Of a stretch of 64,000 nucleotides of DNA, positions 1 through 7,079 are shown one piece after another. The DNA is from Peptoniphilus ovalis. GTDB taxonomy: Bacteria; Bacillota; Clostridia; Tissierellales; Peptoniphilaceae. How positions within the stretch are numbered: position 1 is the stretch's first letter; every line of letters begins with the position of its first letter. The stretch covers positions 310,001 through 374,000 of the forward strand of contig NZ_JAHLQO010000001.1 in assembly GCF_018919265.1 (NCBI RefSeq). The letters run 5' to 3'. The position numbers and the translations under genes are program-made. Under the pieces are notes generated by a model. It was not told where the DNA came from, did no database searches, and saw only the letters and a list, made by a program, of their open reading frames with translations.

Positions 1-171
1 AGATAATTTTCCATAATCAATAGACTTATCTAAATCATGAGAAATTGCACAATCTCTAAAGTTTAATCCAATTTCTGCACTTATTAAAAATTTTTGGCCT
101 AGTTTTTTTTCTTCTTCAAATAGGCCATGATTTGCGTAAACTTCTAAATCTTTTACTTTTATAAAATCCAT
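1..171 (-). CDS. folB: Dihydroneopterin aldolase FolB, N-terminal part (cut by window edge)
   Basis: Reading leftwards from an ATG at 169-171, the translation begins MDFIKVKDLEVYANHG and continues with an EEEKKLGQKF stretch, then a DKSIDYGKLS stretch. This is the N-terminal signature of dihydroneopterin aldolase, which cleaves 7,8-dihydroneopterin to 6-hydroxymethyl-dihydropterin in folate synthesis. A GGGAG ribosome site lies just upstream. Only about 57 codons are in the window, and the C-terminus, or a fused FolK domain, lies off the left edge. The gene is 10 bases downstream of the HD-domain gene and clearly in the folE operon. Confidence 0.85.
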   Translation of the reverse strand, partial: MDFIKVKDLEVYANHGLFEEEKKLGQKFLISAEIGLNFRDCAISHDLDKSIDYGKLS

Positions 172-181
172 ATTGCTCCCA

Positions 182-679
182 TCAGTATTTAATGAAGTGG
201 TTTTTCTTTTCATAACTCCAGTTGCACTCATCATAGGCAGGGCATCTAAAGCAAGCTCTAGATAATTTGTCCGCCCTATAGAAAATGTTGAAAAATTCAT
301 CTTCAGAAGGCTCTTTTGTCCTGTGGTAAGATATACATTCTAAGATTCTATTTTTTTCATCTTCTGTAAAGTCTGTTAGTTCTAAGATTTCTCTTGCAAT
401 AGGAACTGAAGCTATGGCGTGATTTATCCCTTCTTTGATTTCTGTAACTCTTCCAAGGTCGTGTAAAAGTCCTGTTGAATAAACCATGTCTTTAGAAACA
501 TCCACATCTTCTTCAAGTTTTAAAATATAACAAATTCTTGCAACTGAAATAAAGTGCTCGTAATTATGTCTGCAGAAAAATCTGTCCCTTTCTAGATACT
601 CCAGTTCGTTTAAATATTTATTATAAATTTCACTTAATACAATTTTATTTGTTTCTTTTAAATCAAAATCATTTATCAA
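182..679 (-). CDS. HD-domain phosphohydrolase in the folate operon
   Basis: The 165-residue protein carries an HD metal-site pattern: EHF around residue 41, HDLGR at 73-77, a further His near 87 and YHR near 117. A small Cys-rich tail follows ([10 protein letters not shown]). It starts at a TTG that overlaps the folE stop (TTGA), so the two are translationally coupled, and folB follows. HD proteins hydrolyse phosphate esters. From context I infer that this one may remove phosphates from dihydroneopterin triphosphate between FolE and FolB, a step with no single universal enzyme. An HD-type nucleotidase with an unrelated role is the alternative. Confidence 0.75.
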   Translation of the reverse strand: MINDFDLKETNKIVLSEIYNKYLNELEYLERDRFFCRHNYEHFISVARICYILKLEEDVDVSKDMVYSTGLLHDLGRVTEIKEGINHAIASVPIAREILELTDFTEDEKNRILECISYHRTKEPSEDEFFNIFYRADKLSRACFRCPAYDECNWSYEKKNHFIKY

Positions 680-1230
680 AATTCAATCAACCTATATGCT
701 TCGGCTCTTTTATTTTCATCAGTTTCTAGAACTCCTCTGTAAACAGAAGTTACAGTTTTAGAGCCAGGTTTTTTAACTCCACGCATATTCATGCACATAT
801 GCTCAGCTTCTACAACAACTAAAACTCCCTTAGCATTAAGATATTTCATCATTGCATCAGCAATTTCAATATTAAGTCTTTCTTGGAGTTGAGGTTTTCT
901 TGCATAAGTTTCAACAGTTCTAGCAAGTTTAGAAAGACCTGCAACTCTATTATTAGGAATATAAGCTATGTGAGCCTTGCCAAAAAATGGTAGGAAGTGG
1001 TGTTCGCACATTGAAAAGAATTCAATATCCTTTACAACTACCATATTGTCTTCAACTATTTCAAAGGTCTTTGAAAGATGTTCTTCTGCAGTTTTGCCAA
1101 GACCAGAGAAAATTTCTTCATACATTCTGGCAACTCTATCAGGAGTTTCTACAAGGCCTTCTCTTGTTTTGTCTTCGCCGACAGCTTCAATTATCATTTC
1201 TACAGCTTTTTTAATTTTTTCTTTATCCAT
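676..1230 (-). CDS. folE: GTP cyclohydrolase I FolE
   Basis: 184 residues from the ATG at 1228-1230, the usual length for the family; a longer in-frame extension to 1362 exists but lacks homology. FolE converts GTP to 7,8-dihydroneopterin triphosphate, the first folate step. The zinc-site motif [10 protein letters not shown] and the later [11 protein letters not shown] with KPGSKTVTS are all present, and so is the YIPN..V.GLSK core. A GAGGAG ribosome site lies about 10 bases before the chosen start. It is the first gene of folE-HD-folB, and the upstream region contains a palindrome (1257-1271). Confidence 0.95.
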   Translation of the reverse strand: MDKEKIKKAVEMIIEAVGEDKTREGLVETPDRVARMYEEIFSGLGKTAEEHLSKTFEIVEDNMVVVKDIEFFSMCEHHFLPFFGKAHIAYIPNNRVAGLSKLARTVETYARKPQLQERLNIEIADAMMKYLNAKGVLVVVEAEHMCMNMRGVKKPGSKTVTSVYRGVLETDENKRAEAYRLIEF

Positions 1231-1256
1231 TAAATAAAATCTCCTCATTTTTACAT

Positions 1257-1271
1257 TTTTACATTGTAAAA
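1257..1271. promoter_or_regulatory. Palindrome upstream of folE, candidate operator
   Basis: A perfect 15-base palindrome, TTTTACATTGTAAAA, lies between the folE ribosome site and two TATAAT hexamers on the minus strand (1271-1276 and 1283-1288). Position and symmetry suggest a repressor site for the folate operon. The regulator is unknown, and AT-rich chance symmetry is possible. Confidence 0.35.
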
Positions 1272-1364
1272 TTATATTCATTATTATAGCATATAAAGCT
1301 AACAAAGATAACAATTTCCCCAAATCACATAGGTTTTTAGCATTATATGTTTTTATACCCATAA

Positions 1365-1393
1365 TTTACAATTAAAACATAATTTGATACAAT
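1365..1393 (+). promoter_or_regulatory. Sigma-A promoter of the D,D-carboxypeptidase gene
   Basis: TTTACA (1365-1370), a 17-base spacer and TACAAT (1388-1393) precede a GAGGTG ribosome site and the ATG at 1411. Confidence 0.6.
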
Positions 1394-1410
1394 AAATTTC
1401 GAGGTGTATA

Positions 1411-2742
1411 ATGAAAAAATTACTCATTTACTTATTTGCGTTAACCTTACTCCTTCCAAACTTTATTTTTGCAGAAGAAGAAAATTCAGATGCAAATGCA
1501 GATAATAAGGTAGAGCAAGTATTAGAAGTAGACCCAAATCTAGTAAGAGATAAAGGCATATTGGTGCCAACGGACAAGGGAATACAACAGGCAAATCAAG
1601 TAGAGCTAAATAAAATAAATGAACTTTCAAAACTTCCCTTGGAAAGTTTGACAAAGTCCTACCTACTGGGAGATTATAAATCAGGAAAAATTTTAGAAGG
1701 ATATAATATAGACGAAGTGCGCGCAATGGCCTCAACATCTAAGCTTGTCTCAATATTTGTAGTCTTTGACAAAATTAAAGACGGCACAATAAAGCTTGAA
1801 GATGAAGTTACAATTGACCACGAAGTAGCAAGCCTTACAGGATCTTCTTATAAATTAAAAGAAGGCGATAAGACAACTGTAAGAAACCTAATAGAAGCGG
1901 CAATGGTAGTATCAGGAAATGATGCAATAACTGCACTTGCAAAGCATGTGGCAGGAACTACAGATAACTTTGTAAAAATGATGAATGATAAGTGCGCTGA
2001 CTTAGGACTAAAAAATGCTCACATGGTAAATCCAACAGGACTTACAAATTATGAGATAGAAGACTATAACAAGATGACTACAAGAGAAATGTTTGTACTT
2101 GCATCAGAACTTTTGAAATTTTATCCAGAAATACTAGAATATACAAAAATTGAAAAAATCGAAGACCCTGCTAGAAATTATATAGACTACAATACCAATC
2201 CAATCCTTGGAATAGTGCCAGAGATAGATGGACTTAAAACAGGATATACAAATGCATCGGGAAGATGTGTAATCGCAACTGGAGAAAAAAAAGCAGTAGA
2301 TGAAAAAACAAAGGACATGAGACTTATTGGAATCACAATGGGATCAAGGGGAAACTTTGAAAGATTTGTGGCATCAAAAAGACTTATGCAAGATGGATTT
2401 GAAAACTACTCCTATAGAGCAATTGGAAATACCAATGAGCCACTAAGAACAATAGAAATCAAAAATTCTCAAGATGATGAAATACCTATTTATCAAAAAG
2501 AACTTGGATATGCACTTCTAGAAAATGATGAAAAACTAAAAGAAATCGTAGAGATAGATGAAAACTTAGTAGCGCCAATAGAAGCAGGAACATCAATTGG
2601 TAAAATTTCCTATTACAAAAATGACAACTTAATTTACAGTTCAGATATAATAGTTAAGGACAAAGTTTTTGAAAAGGGGATAATAAATAAATTTAAAAGA
2701 GTATTTGAAGAAATATTTATAAATATAGAAAAAGCAGCTTAA
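1411..2742 (+). CDS. D-alanyl-D-alanine carboxypeptidase (peptidase S11, DacA/DacF type)
   Basis: 443 residues. A signal peptide ends near residue 21. The three penicillin-binding motifs are in order: STSK at 108-111 with the catalytic Ser, SGN at 168-170 and KTG at 276-278. A C-terminal beta domain and an amphipathic tail typical of PBP5-type membrane anchoring follow. The enzyme trims the terminal D-Ala of peptidoglycan stem peptides outside the membrane. Residues 22-80 are a longer acidic spacer than in short homologues. It has its own promoter and ends 21 bases before tRNA-Arg, so read-through into the tRNA is possible. Confidence 0.93.
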   Translation: MKKLLIYLFALTLLLPNFIFAEEENSDANADNKVEQVLEVDPNLVRDKGILVPTDKGIQQANQVELNKINELSKLPLESLTKSYLLGDYKSGKILEGYNIDEVRAMASTSKLVSIFVVFDKIKDGTIKLEDEVTIDHEVASLTGSSYKLKEGDKTTVRNLIEAAMVVSGNDAITALAKHVAGTTDNFVKMMNDKCADLGLKNAHMVNPTGLTNYEIEDYNKMTTREMFVLASELLKFYPEILEYTKIEKIEDPARNYIDYNTNPILGIVPEIDGLKTGYTNASGRCVIATGEKKAVDEKTKDMRLIGITMGSRGNFERFVASKRLMQDGFENYSYRAIGNTNEPLRTIEIKNSQDDEIPIYQKELGYALLENDEKLKEIVEIDENLVAPIEAGTSIGKISYYKNDNLIYSSDIIVKDKVFEKGIINKFKRVFEEIFINIEKAA

Positions 2743-2763
2743 GTAATCAAGCTTAAGCTATAT

Positions 2764-2840
2764 GTCTGCGTAGCTCAGCTGGATAGAGCGTTCGCCTCCT
2801 AAGCGAAAGGCCGTGGGTTCGACTCCCGCCGCGGACGCCA
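2764..2840 (+). tRNA. tRNA-Arg(CCU), integration site of the element
   Basis: Full cloverleaf. Acceptor GTCTGCG pairs with CGCGGAC (one wobble). The D arm is GCTC/GAGC. The anticodon stem TTCGC/GCGAA carries the loop CTCCTAA, giving anticodon CCU (reads AGG). The T arm is GTGGG/CCCGC with loop TTCGACT. G is the discriminator base and CCA is encoded. Its 3' part from the T-loop onward is the left copy of the element's 84-bp direct repeat, so integration leaves the tRNA intact. Confidence 0.97.
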
Positions 2841-2901
2841 CACTCACCTAGAAATAGGTGAGTTTTTTTAATTTAAATTAAAAAATAGAGCACAAAGCCC
2901 T
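2818..2901. repeat. attL: left 84-bp direct repeat
   Basis: Begins in the tRNA T-loop (TTCGAC), continues through the acceptor end, CCA and terminator, and ends at CAAAGCCCT. The same 84 bases occur at 16085-16168 with one difference (G at 2890, T at 16157). The offset is 13,267 bases. Confidence 0.95.
2843..2869 (+). terminator. Terminator of tRNA-Arg
   Basis: CTCACCTA-GAAA-TAGGTGAG stem-loop followed by seven T. It lies inside the att repeat and is therefore duplicated at 16110-16136. Confidence 0.9.
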
Positions 2902-3011
2902 TTATAAAAACTAAAACAAAAATGTTTTTTTAAATTTTATCTATATTTTTAACTTTAAGGCATGGGTCCCTTGTTTTTAACTAAAAAATTTAAAAAAGGA
3001 GGACACGAACC

Positions 3012-3944
3012 ATGAATCTTGATAAGTTAGATGAAAAACAAATAGAATTTTTAAAAATAAAGAAGCTTGAAGGACTTGCAAAAACAACACTAGATGGGTA
3101 TTACAAGATATTTTTAAATGTAAATACTTTTGCAAGACTTGAATATGAAAAACCATTAAAATTAAAATTTCAGTTACTTGACTATTTTACAAACATAAGC
3201 AATAACAAAAACACAACATTTAATGCCAAAAGAAAAGGTTTAAATACATTTTTTAATTATCTAATTACACAAAATGTAGTTAGCACCAATCCAATTAAAG
3301 AACTTCAAATTAAGAAGAGAAAAGAAAACACCTACCCACGCCCTTGCTCAAGTGAAGAATTAAAAGAGTTTTTAAAGGTAATTGATATTAACACATACGC
3401 AGGTTTAAGGGATTATACATTCACTATTCTAATTGCTGATACTGGCGTAAGACCAGCAGAAGCAACGAGATTGAGAGAAAAACACATAAATATAGCAAAT
3501 TCTTTGTTAGAGCTAGACGAAAGCATAACAAAGACATCAAAACCACGCATATTGCCTTTGTCAAAACTAGTTTTAGATAATCTATTAAAATTATTAGAAC
3601 TGAACCAAGATTTTTGGAACAGTGATTCACTTTTCTTAACAAGCGATGGGAGAGAAATGACAACAGTAAATTTTCAGCGAAGATTTGTAAAACATAGTAA
3701 GGCATCTGGGGTTAAAATAACACCCTATCAACTTCGTCATTTCTTTGGAACAGAGTACCTTAAAAATCCTAGTGGTAATCTAATATATTTGCAAAACCTA
3801 ATGGGTCATTCTGATATTAGTATGACTAAAAAATACATCGGAATAGATAAAAAAGCTTTAGAAAACAATCACAAAATAGCAACACCCTTAAATCTGATAC
3901 TTGAGAGAAACACAAGAGTAAGAAAATTATTTAAAAATAAGTAA
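3012..3944 (+). CDS. int: Tyrosine recombinase, element integrase
   Basis: 310 residues with an N-terminal SAM-like core-binding domain (about 10-100) and a C-terminal catalytic domain. Active-site residues visible: Arg147 (GVRPAE), Lys177 region, Arg242 (QLRH), His266 (GHSD) and Tyr275 (KKYIG). The usual His three residues before the second Arg is Tyr239, a substitution worth noting. A GGAGG site is nine bases before the ATG. It lies 110 bases inside attL and reads away from the tRNA, so it very likely catalyses integration into, and excision from, the 84-bp att core. No excisionase is adjacent; the HTH protein at 11551 is a candidate. Confidence 0.93.
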   Translation: MNLDKLDEKQIEFLKIKKLEGLAKTTLDGYYKIFLNVNTFARLEYEKPLKLKFQLLDYFTNISNNKNTTFNAKRKGLNTFFNYLITQNVVSTNPIKELQIKKRKENTYPRPCSSEELKEFLKVIDINTYAGLRDYTFTILIADTGVRPAEATRLREKHINIANSLLELDESITKTSKPRILPLSKLVLDNLLKLLELNQDFWNSDSLFLTSDGREMTTVNFQRRFVKHSKASGVKITPYQLRHFFGTEYLKNPSGNLIYLQNLMGHSDISMTKKYIGIDKKALENNHKIATPLNLILERNTRVRKLFKNK

Positions 3945-4750
3945 AAATAATTACAAATAATACTAACAAATAACCCTCACATTTTTAAAAATAAAATATC
4001 TTTATGCAGAGAGCATTTTAACTCAAAAAATATATAAACTAGTATAAAAATATGCAAAAGTTAGGAATAATATTTTTAATTAACCCTCACAATTTAATAA
4101 AAAATTAGAAAGTTAGTATTAATATTTTTTCCTATCCCTAACAATTTAAAAAAGTTAGGATTAAAAAAATTAAATAACACTAACTTTTAAAAATAAGGAT
4201 TAAAAATATTCATTAACCCTAACAAAAATTAACTTCCAAAAAGGTAGATGCTAAGAGTAAAAAGAAAACTAAAGGGTTTAAAACATAAATGTAAAGCAAA
4301 AATATTAAACAAACAAAAATTTTAAAAATTTTTTTACTAGATATAATCTACATTTACACAAAAATCGGCTAAAAAAAACATCAAAAAAGAAGGACATTTT
4401 TAAAAAAGAGGTAGTATAGTTAGGTGATAAAATTATATAAATTTAAACAAAGATAAAAATAAAAGAATTGGCAGACATAGACAGGGATAAAGTGCGTAAT
4501 AAATAAAGAAATAATATAAAGATTAAATAGAGAAAAATAGAGACTGCATAAAGAATTAAGAGACAAAAATAAAAAATAAAAACGAGCCACATAACTCACC
4601 TTATAAAAATATTAAACAAATTCTAACTAAAACATACTTTTGCAAGATTTCCCTAATGTTCAGCTGTTTTACTTAATCTTCAGTAGGATTTTAAATAAAT
4701 TTAAGATATAATCAAAATATACATAATTTATAAAAGAAAGGAAAATAAAA
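3945..4750. repeat. Non-coding 0.8 kb after the integrase with GTTAGG...CCCTAAC units
   Basis: No gene seen in this 806-base gap. Between about 3960 and 4235 there are five degenerate units of 40-50 bases. Each carries a left arm like AGTTAGG and a right arm like CCCTCAC or CCCTAAC, separated by AT-rich sequence. Examples are the right arms near 3970, 4082, 4134 and 4217 and the left arms near 4062, 4114 and 4151. They could be integrase arm-type sites or iterons. The rest is very A-rich; it contains one AAACGAGCCAC repeat (4580-4590), one TTTTGCAAGATTT repeat (4638-4650) and the promoter region of the SLH gene (TATAAT about 4711). Confidence 0.6.
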
Positions 4751-5755
4751 ATGAATAAAAAAATATTAACAAGTATAGTTCTTGCATCTGCTCTACTTGC
4801 ACCACAAACAATACTAGCAAAAGGATTTAAAGACGTGCCAAAAAACGCTTGGTACCACAACACAATAACAGAACTCTCTGACAAAGGCATAATAACAGGT
4901 TACGAAGATAACACATTCAAACCAAACAAAAAAGTAACATACGCAGAATTTCTAACACTCTTAAACAACAAAATAGGACAAAAACAAGCCCAAAACACAG
5001 ACCCGAACAAACTATGGTACAAAGACACATTTGACTATTTAAAACAAAATGGAGTAATAGAAAAAATAGAAAACCCAAATGCAGAAATACCAAGAAAAGA
5101 AATGGCAAAATACCTAGCGAAAGGGTTAGAAAAGTTGCAAAACGAAAAACAAAACACAAAAGCCCCAGAAAAAATAAAAGACTTCAATACAATCGAAGAA
5201 GCATACAAACCATACGTAGCAACAGGGGTAAACCTAGGAATCCTAACAGGAGATGAAAACGGAAACTTCCACGCAGAAGACTCATTAACAAGAGCAGAAG
5301 CAGCAACAATAATAAAGAACCTAGACAAATACAAAGCACAAAAACAAGAACCACAAAAACCACAACCACAAACAAATGACGGAACATATGGAGGAATAGC
5401 AATAAAAGGGGTAGACACATTCTTTGGAAAACCATACGAAATCCCAAAATGGATAATGGATAAATACCCACAAAACAGACAAATAGTCCATGACCCACAA
5501 GTAAACCTAACAGAAGAAGATTACAAAGATGAAAAAGAATGGAAAATAATCGACAAGGAACTTCTACAAAAATATGGAATGAGTTATATAGAAGAAGTAG
5601 AAAAGAAAATAAACAATCCAGAATCAGATGGTGGAAATAGTTATGAAAGATTTTCAGGAAGAGTAGTAAATGATGCAATAGCAACACATTTAGATAATAT
5701 GGAAACAACAAAAAAATTCCTAGAAGAAAACCCAGGTTACAGTACGTTCGACTAA
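4751..5755 (+). CDS. Secreted S-layer homology (SLH) domain protein, element cargo
   Basis: 334 residues. The signal peptide is about residues 1-23 (ends TILA-KG). SLH repeats start at about 24 (FKDVPKNAWY...GYEDNTFKP), about 80 (KLWYKDTFDYLKQ) and about 140 (YKPYVATGVNLGILTGDENG). They are followed by a linker rich in K, P and Q and a 130-residue C-terminal domain I do not recognise. SLH repeats attach proteins to pyruvylated secondary cell-wall polymer, so this coats or decorates the host surface. The coding sequence is strikingly rich in A-ending codons. Possible roles are adhesion or shielding from phage; nothing in the sequence decides. A strong hairpin terminator follows at 5875. Confidence 0.85.
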   Translation: MNKKILTSIVLASALLAPQTILAKGFKDVPKNAWYHNTITELSDKGIITGYEDNTFKPNKKVTYAEFLTLLNNKIGQKQAQNTDPNKLWYKDTFDYLKQNGVIEKIENPNAEIPRKEMAKYLAKGLEKLQNEKQNTKAPEKIKDFNTIEEAYKPYVATGVNLGILTGDENGNFHAEDSLTRAEAATIIKNLDKYKAQKQEPQKPQPQTNDGTYGGIAIKGVDTFFGKPYEIPKWIMDKYPQNRQIVHDPQVNLTEEDYKDEKEWKIIDKELLQKYGMSYIEEVEKKINNPESDGGNSYERFSGRVVNDAIATHLDNMETTKKFLEENPGYSTFD

Positions 5756-5874
5756 TCAAACGAGCCACACGAACACAAAATTAATCATAATTATTCACAA
5801 TTAATCACACTTAACTCAAAAACACTCTAAAAGCATCTATGAGTACCAGTTTTAGAAGTATGTTATTTAGAAAA

Positions 5875-5910
5875 AAAGCACAAATAATCATTTAATTATT
5901 TGTGCTTTTT
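5875..5910 (+). terminator. Terminator after the SLH gene (first copy of duplicated module)
   Basis: AAAGCACAAATAAT / ATTATTTGTGCTTT stem with a T run. Together with its downstream flank to about 5948 (including AAAACGATACACACGAAACCA in part) it is almost identical to 6899-6972. Confidence 0.85.
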
Positions 5911-5981
5911 AAATGCTCATAATACAAAACGATACACACGAAACCAACATAACTCAAAACAATAAAAATAAATAAAATAAT

Positions 5982-6010
5982 ATACAAAAAAGTATACAAT
6001 CTGATATAAT
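5982..6010 (+). promoter_or_regulatory. Promoter with TATAC...GTATA inverted repeat before the Panacea gene
   Basis: An inverted repeat TATAC-N6-GTATA (5982-5997) lies directly upstream of TATAAT (6005-6010); GGAGG follows at 6021. Placement fits autorepression of a toxin-antitoxin operon, which is inferred. Confidence 0.4.
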
Positions 6011-6033
6011 AAAAACAAAAGGAGGTATGAAAA

Positions 6034-6483
6034 ATGCAAACATATAGTTACAGAGATGTATCAGATTGGTTTTTATCAAAAGAGTCAATGTCACCAAAAA
6101 AACTACAAAAACTCACATATTATAGTGAAGCATGGTCAAATGCATTATTCAAAGAATCATTAATAAACGATACAAGCTTCGAAGCATGGGTACATGGACC
6201 AGTATCTCCAGAATTATACAAAGATTACAAAGAATATGGTTGGAATGAAATACCACAAAAACCAGATAACAGTAAAAGATTTATAGATAAAGTAATCGAA
6301 TTATTAGAATCAGTATGGGAAACATATGGGGATAAATCAGCGAACGAATTAGAAGCACTAACACATCAGGAATACCCATGGATAAAAGCAAGAGAAGGTT
6401 ATAAAGAACTTGAAAACTCAAATGCAAAAATAGAACCAGAAGTAATGGGAGAATACTATAGAAGCATATATATAGGTGGCTAA
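6034..6483 (+). CDS. Panacea-domain (DUF4065) antitoxin-like protein
   Basis: 149 residues. Family signature in order: MSPKKLQKLTYYSEAW near residues 19-34, FEAWVHGPVSPELY near 49-62 with YKEYGW, and LTHQEYPW near 110. Panacea domains are known as broad neutralising domains of two-gene toxin-antitoxin systems and also occur in phages. The start follows GGAGG by eight bases. Its stop overlaps the next gene's start by one base (TAATG), so the two are coupled. Likely role: protein antitoxin for the product of 6483-6866 and an addiction module stabilising the element. Confidence 0.85.
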   Translation: MQTYSYRDVSDWFLSKESMSPKKLQKLTYYSEAWSNALFKESLINDTSFEAWVHGPVSPELYKDYKEYGWNEIPQKPDNSKRFIDKVIELLESVWETYGDKSANELEALTHQEYPWIKAREGYKELENSNAKIEPEVMGEYYRSIYIGG

Positions 6484-6866
6484 TGCGTAGACTTACAAAT
6501 AAAAACAAAACAGATAAAAAAGGAACACAATTAACCAATAGAAAAACTAAACCATTTAGAATAGCAATATGTGGTAGCCTAGAAAATAAGTTTGATTTTA
6601 AAGAATTAGATAATAGAGCAATAAAGCAATTTCATAAATTCATAGAAGAAACGATAGGAAAAAATCTAACAATAACCGAAGTAGATAAACAATATTTAAG
6701 AACAAAAGGTACTATAAAAGAAGAAAAATTTGTACATGGCGAAAAAAGAGACATAATGCATTATGGAAAAGATGAGAAGCCTTTTAGAATATTTGGTTAC
6801 TATAATACAGATAGCTATTTCACAATAACAAGGTTAGACTCAAAACACAAAACACATAAAGAATAA
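6483..6866 (+). CDS. Candidate toxin partner of the Panacea protein
   Basis: 127 residues, not recognised at family level by eye. A basic N-terminus (RRLTNKNKTDKKGT) leads into an alpha/beta stretch (PFRIAICGSLENKF) and an acidic-helical middle. It ends with PFRIFGYYNTDSYFTITRLD and then SKHKTH, a closing strand plus His-rich end reminiscent of RelE-type ribonucleases. It overlaps the Panacea gene by one base. Partner genes of Panacea antitoxins encode very diverse toxins, so toxin status is inferred from context. It is followed immediately by the AAACGAGCCACACGA repeat and a terminator. Confidence 0.6.
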   Translation: MRRLTNKNKTDKKGTQLTNRKTKPFRIAICGSLENKFDFKELDNRAIKQFHKFIEETIGKNLTITEVDKQYLRTKGTIKEEKFVHGEKRDIMHYGKDEKPFRIFGYYNTDSYFTITRLDSKHKTHKE

Positions 6867-6900
6867 ACGAGCCACACGATACAAAATGAACCAAAACCCA

Positions 6901-6935
6901 AAGCACAAATAATTATTTAATTATTTGTGCTTTTT
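6901..6935 (+). terminator. Terminator after the Panacea pair (second copy)
   Basis: AAGCACAAATAATT / AATTATTTGTGCTT hairpin and T run. It is a near-identical copy of the 5875 terminator and its flank. Confidence 0.85.
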
Positions 6936-7079
6936 AAATGCTCATTATCCAAAACGATACACACGAAACCAAACCCACATAAAAACAAACTAAACCAAAA
7001 ATAGAAATAAAAACCAAAATAAACTATAATAAAAAATAAGCTAAGAAATTAACATAAAAATAAAAGAGGAGGAATTTAA

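Noticed and set aside
977-1237. Plus-strand frames over folE
   Set aside because: Antisense shadows of a clear FolE gene; no ribosome site or family pattern.
1231-1362. Extended N-terminus of FolE
   Set aside because: 44 extra residues without family similarity; the GAGGAG site supports the start at 1230.
4669-5768. Several minus-strand frames opposite the SLH gene
   Set aside because: Leu/Phe-rich shadows caused by the A-rich coding strand of the real gene.
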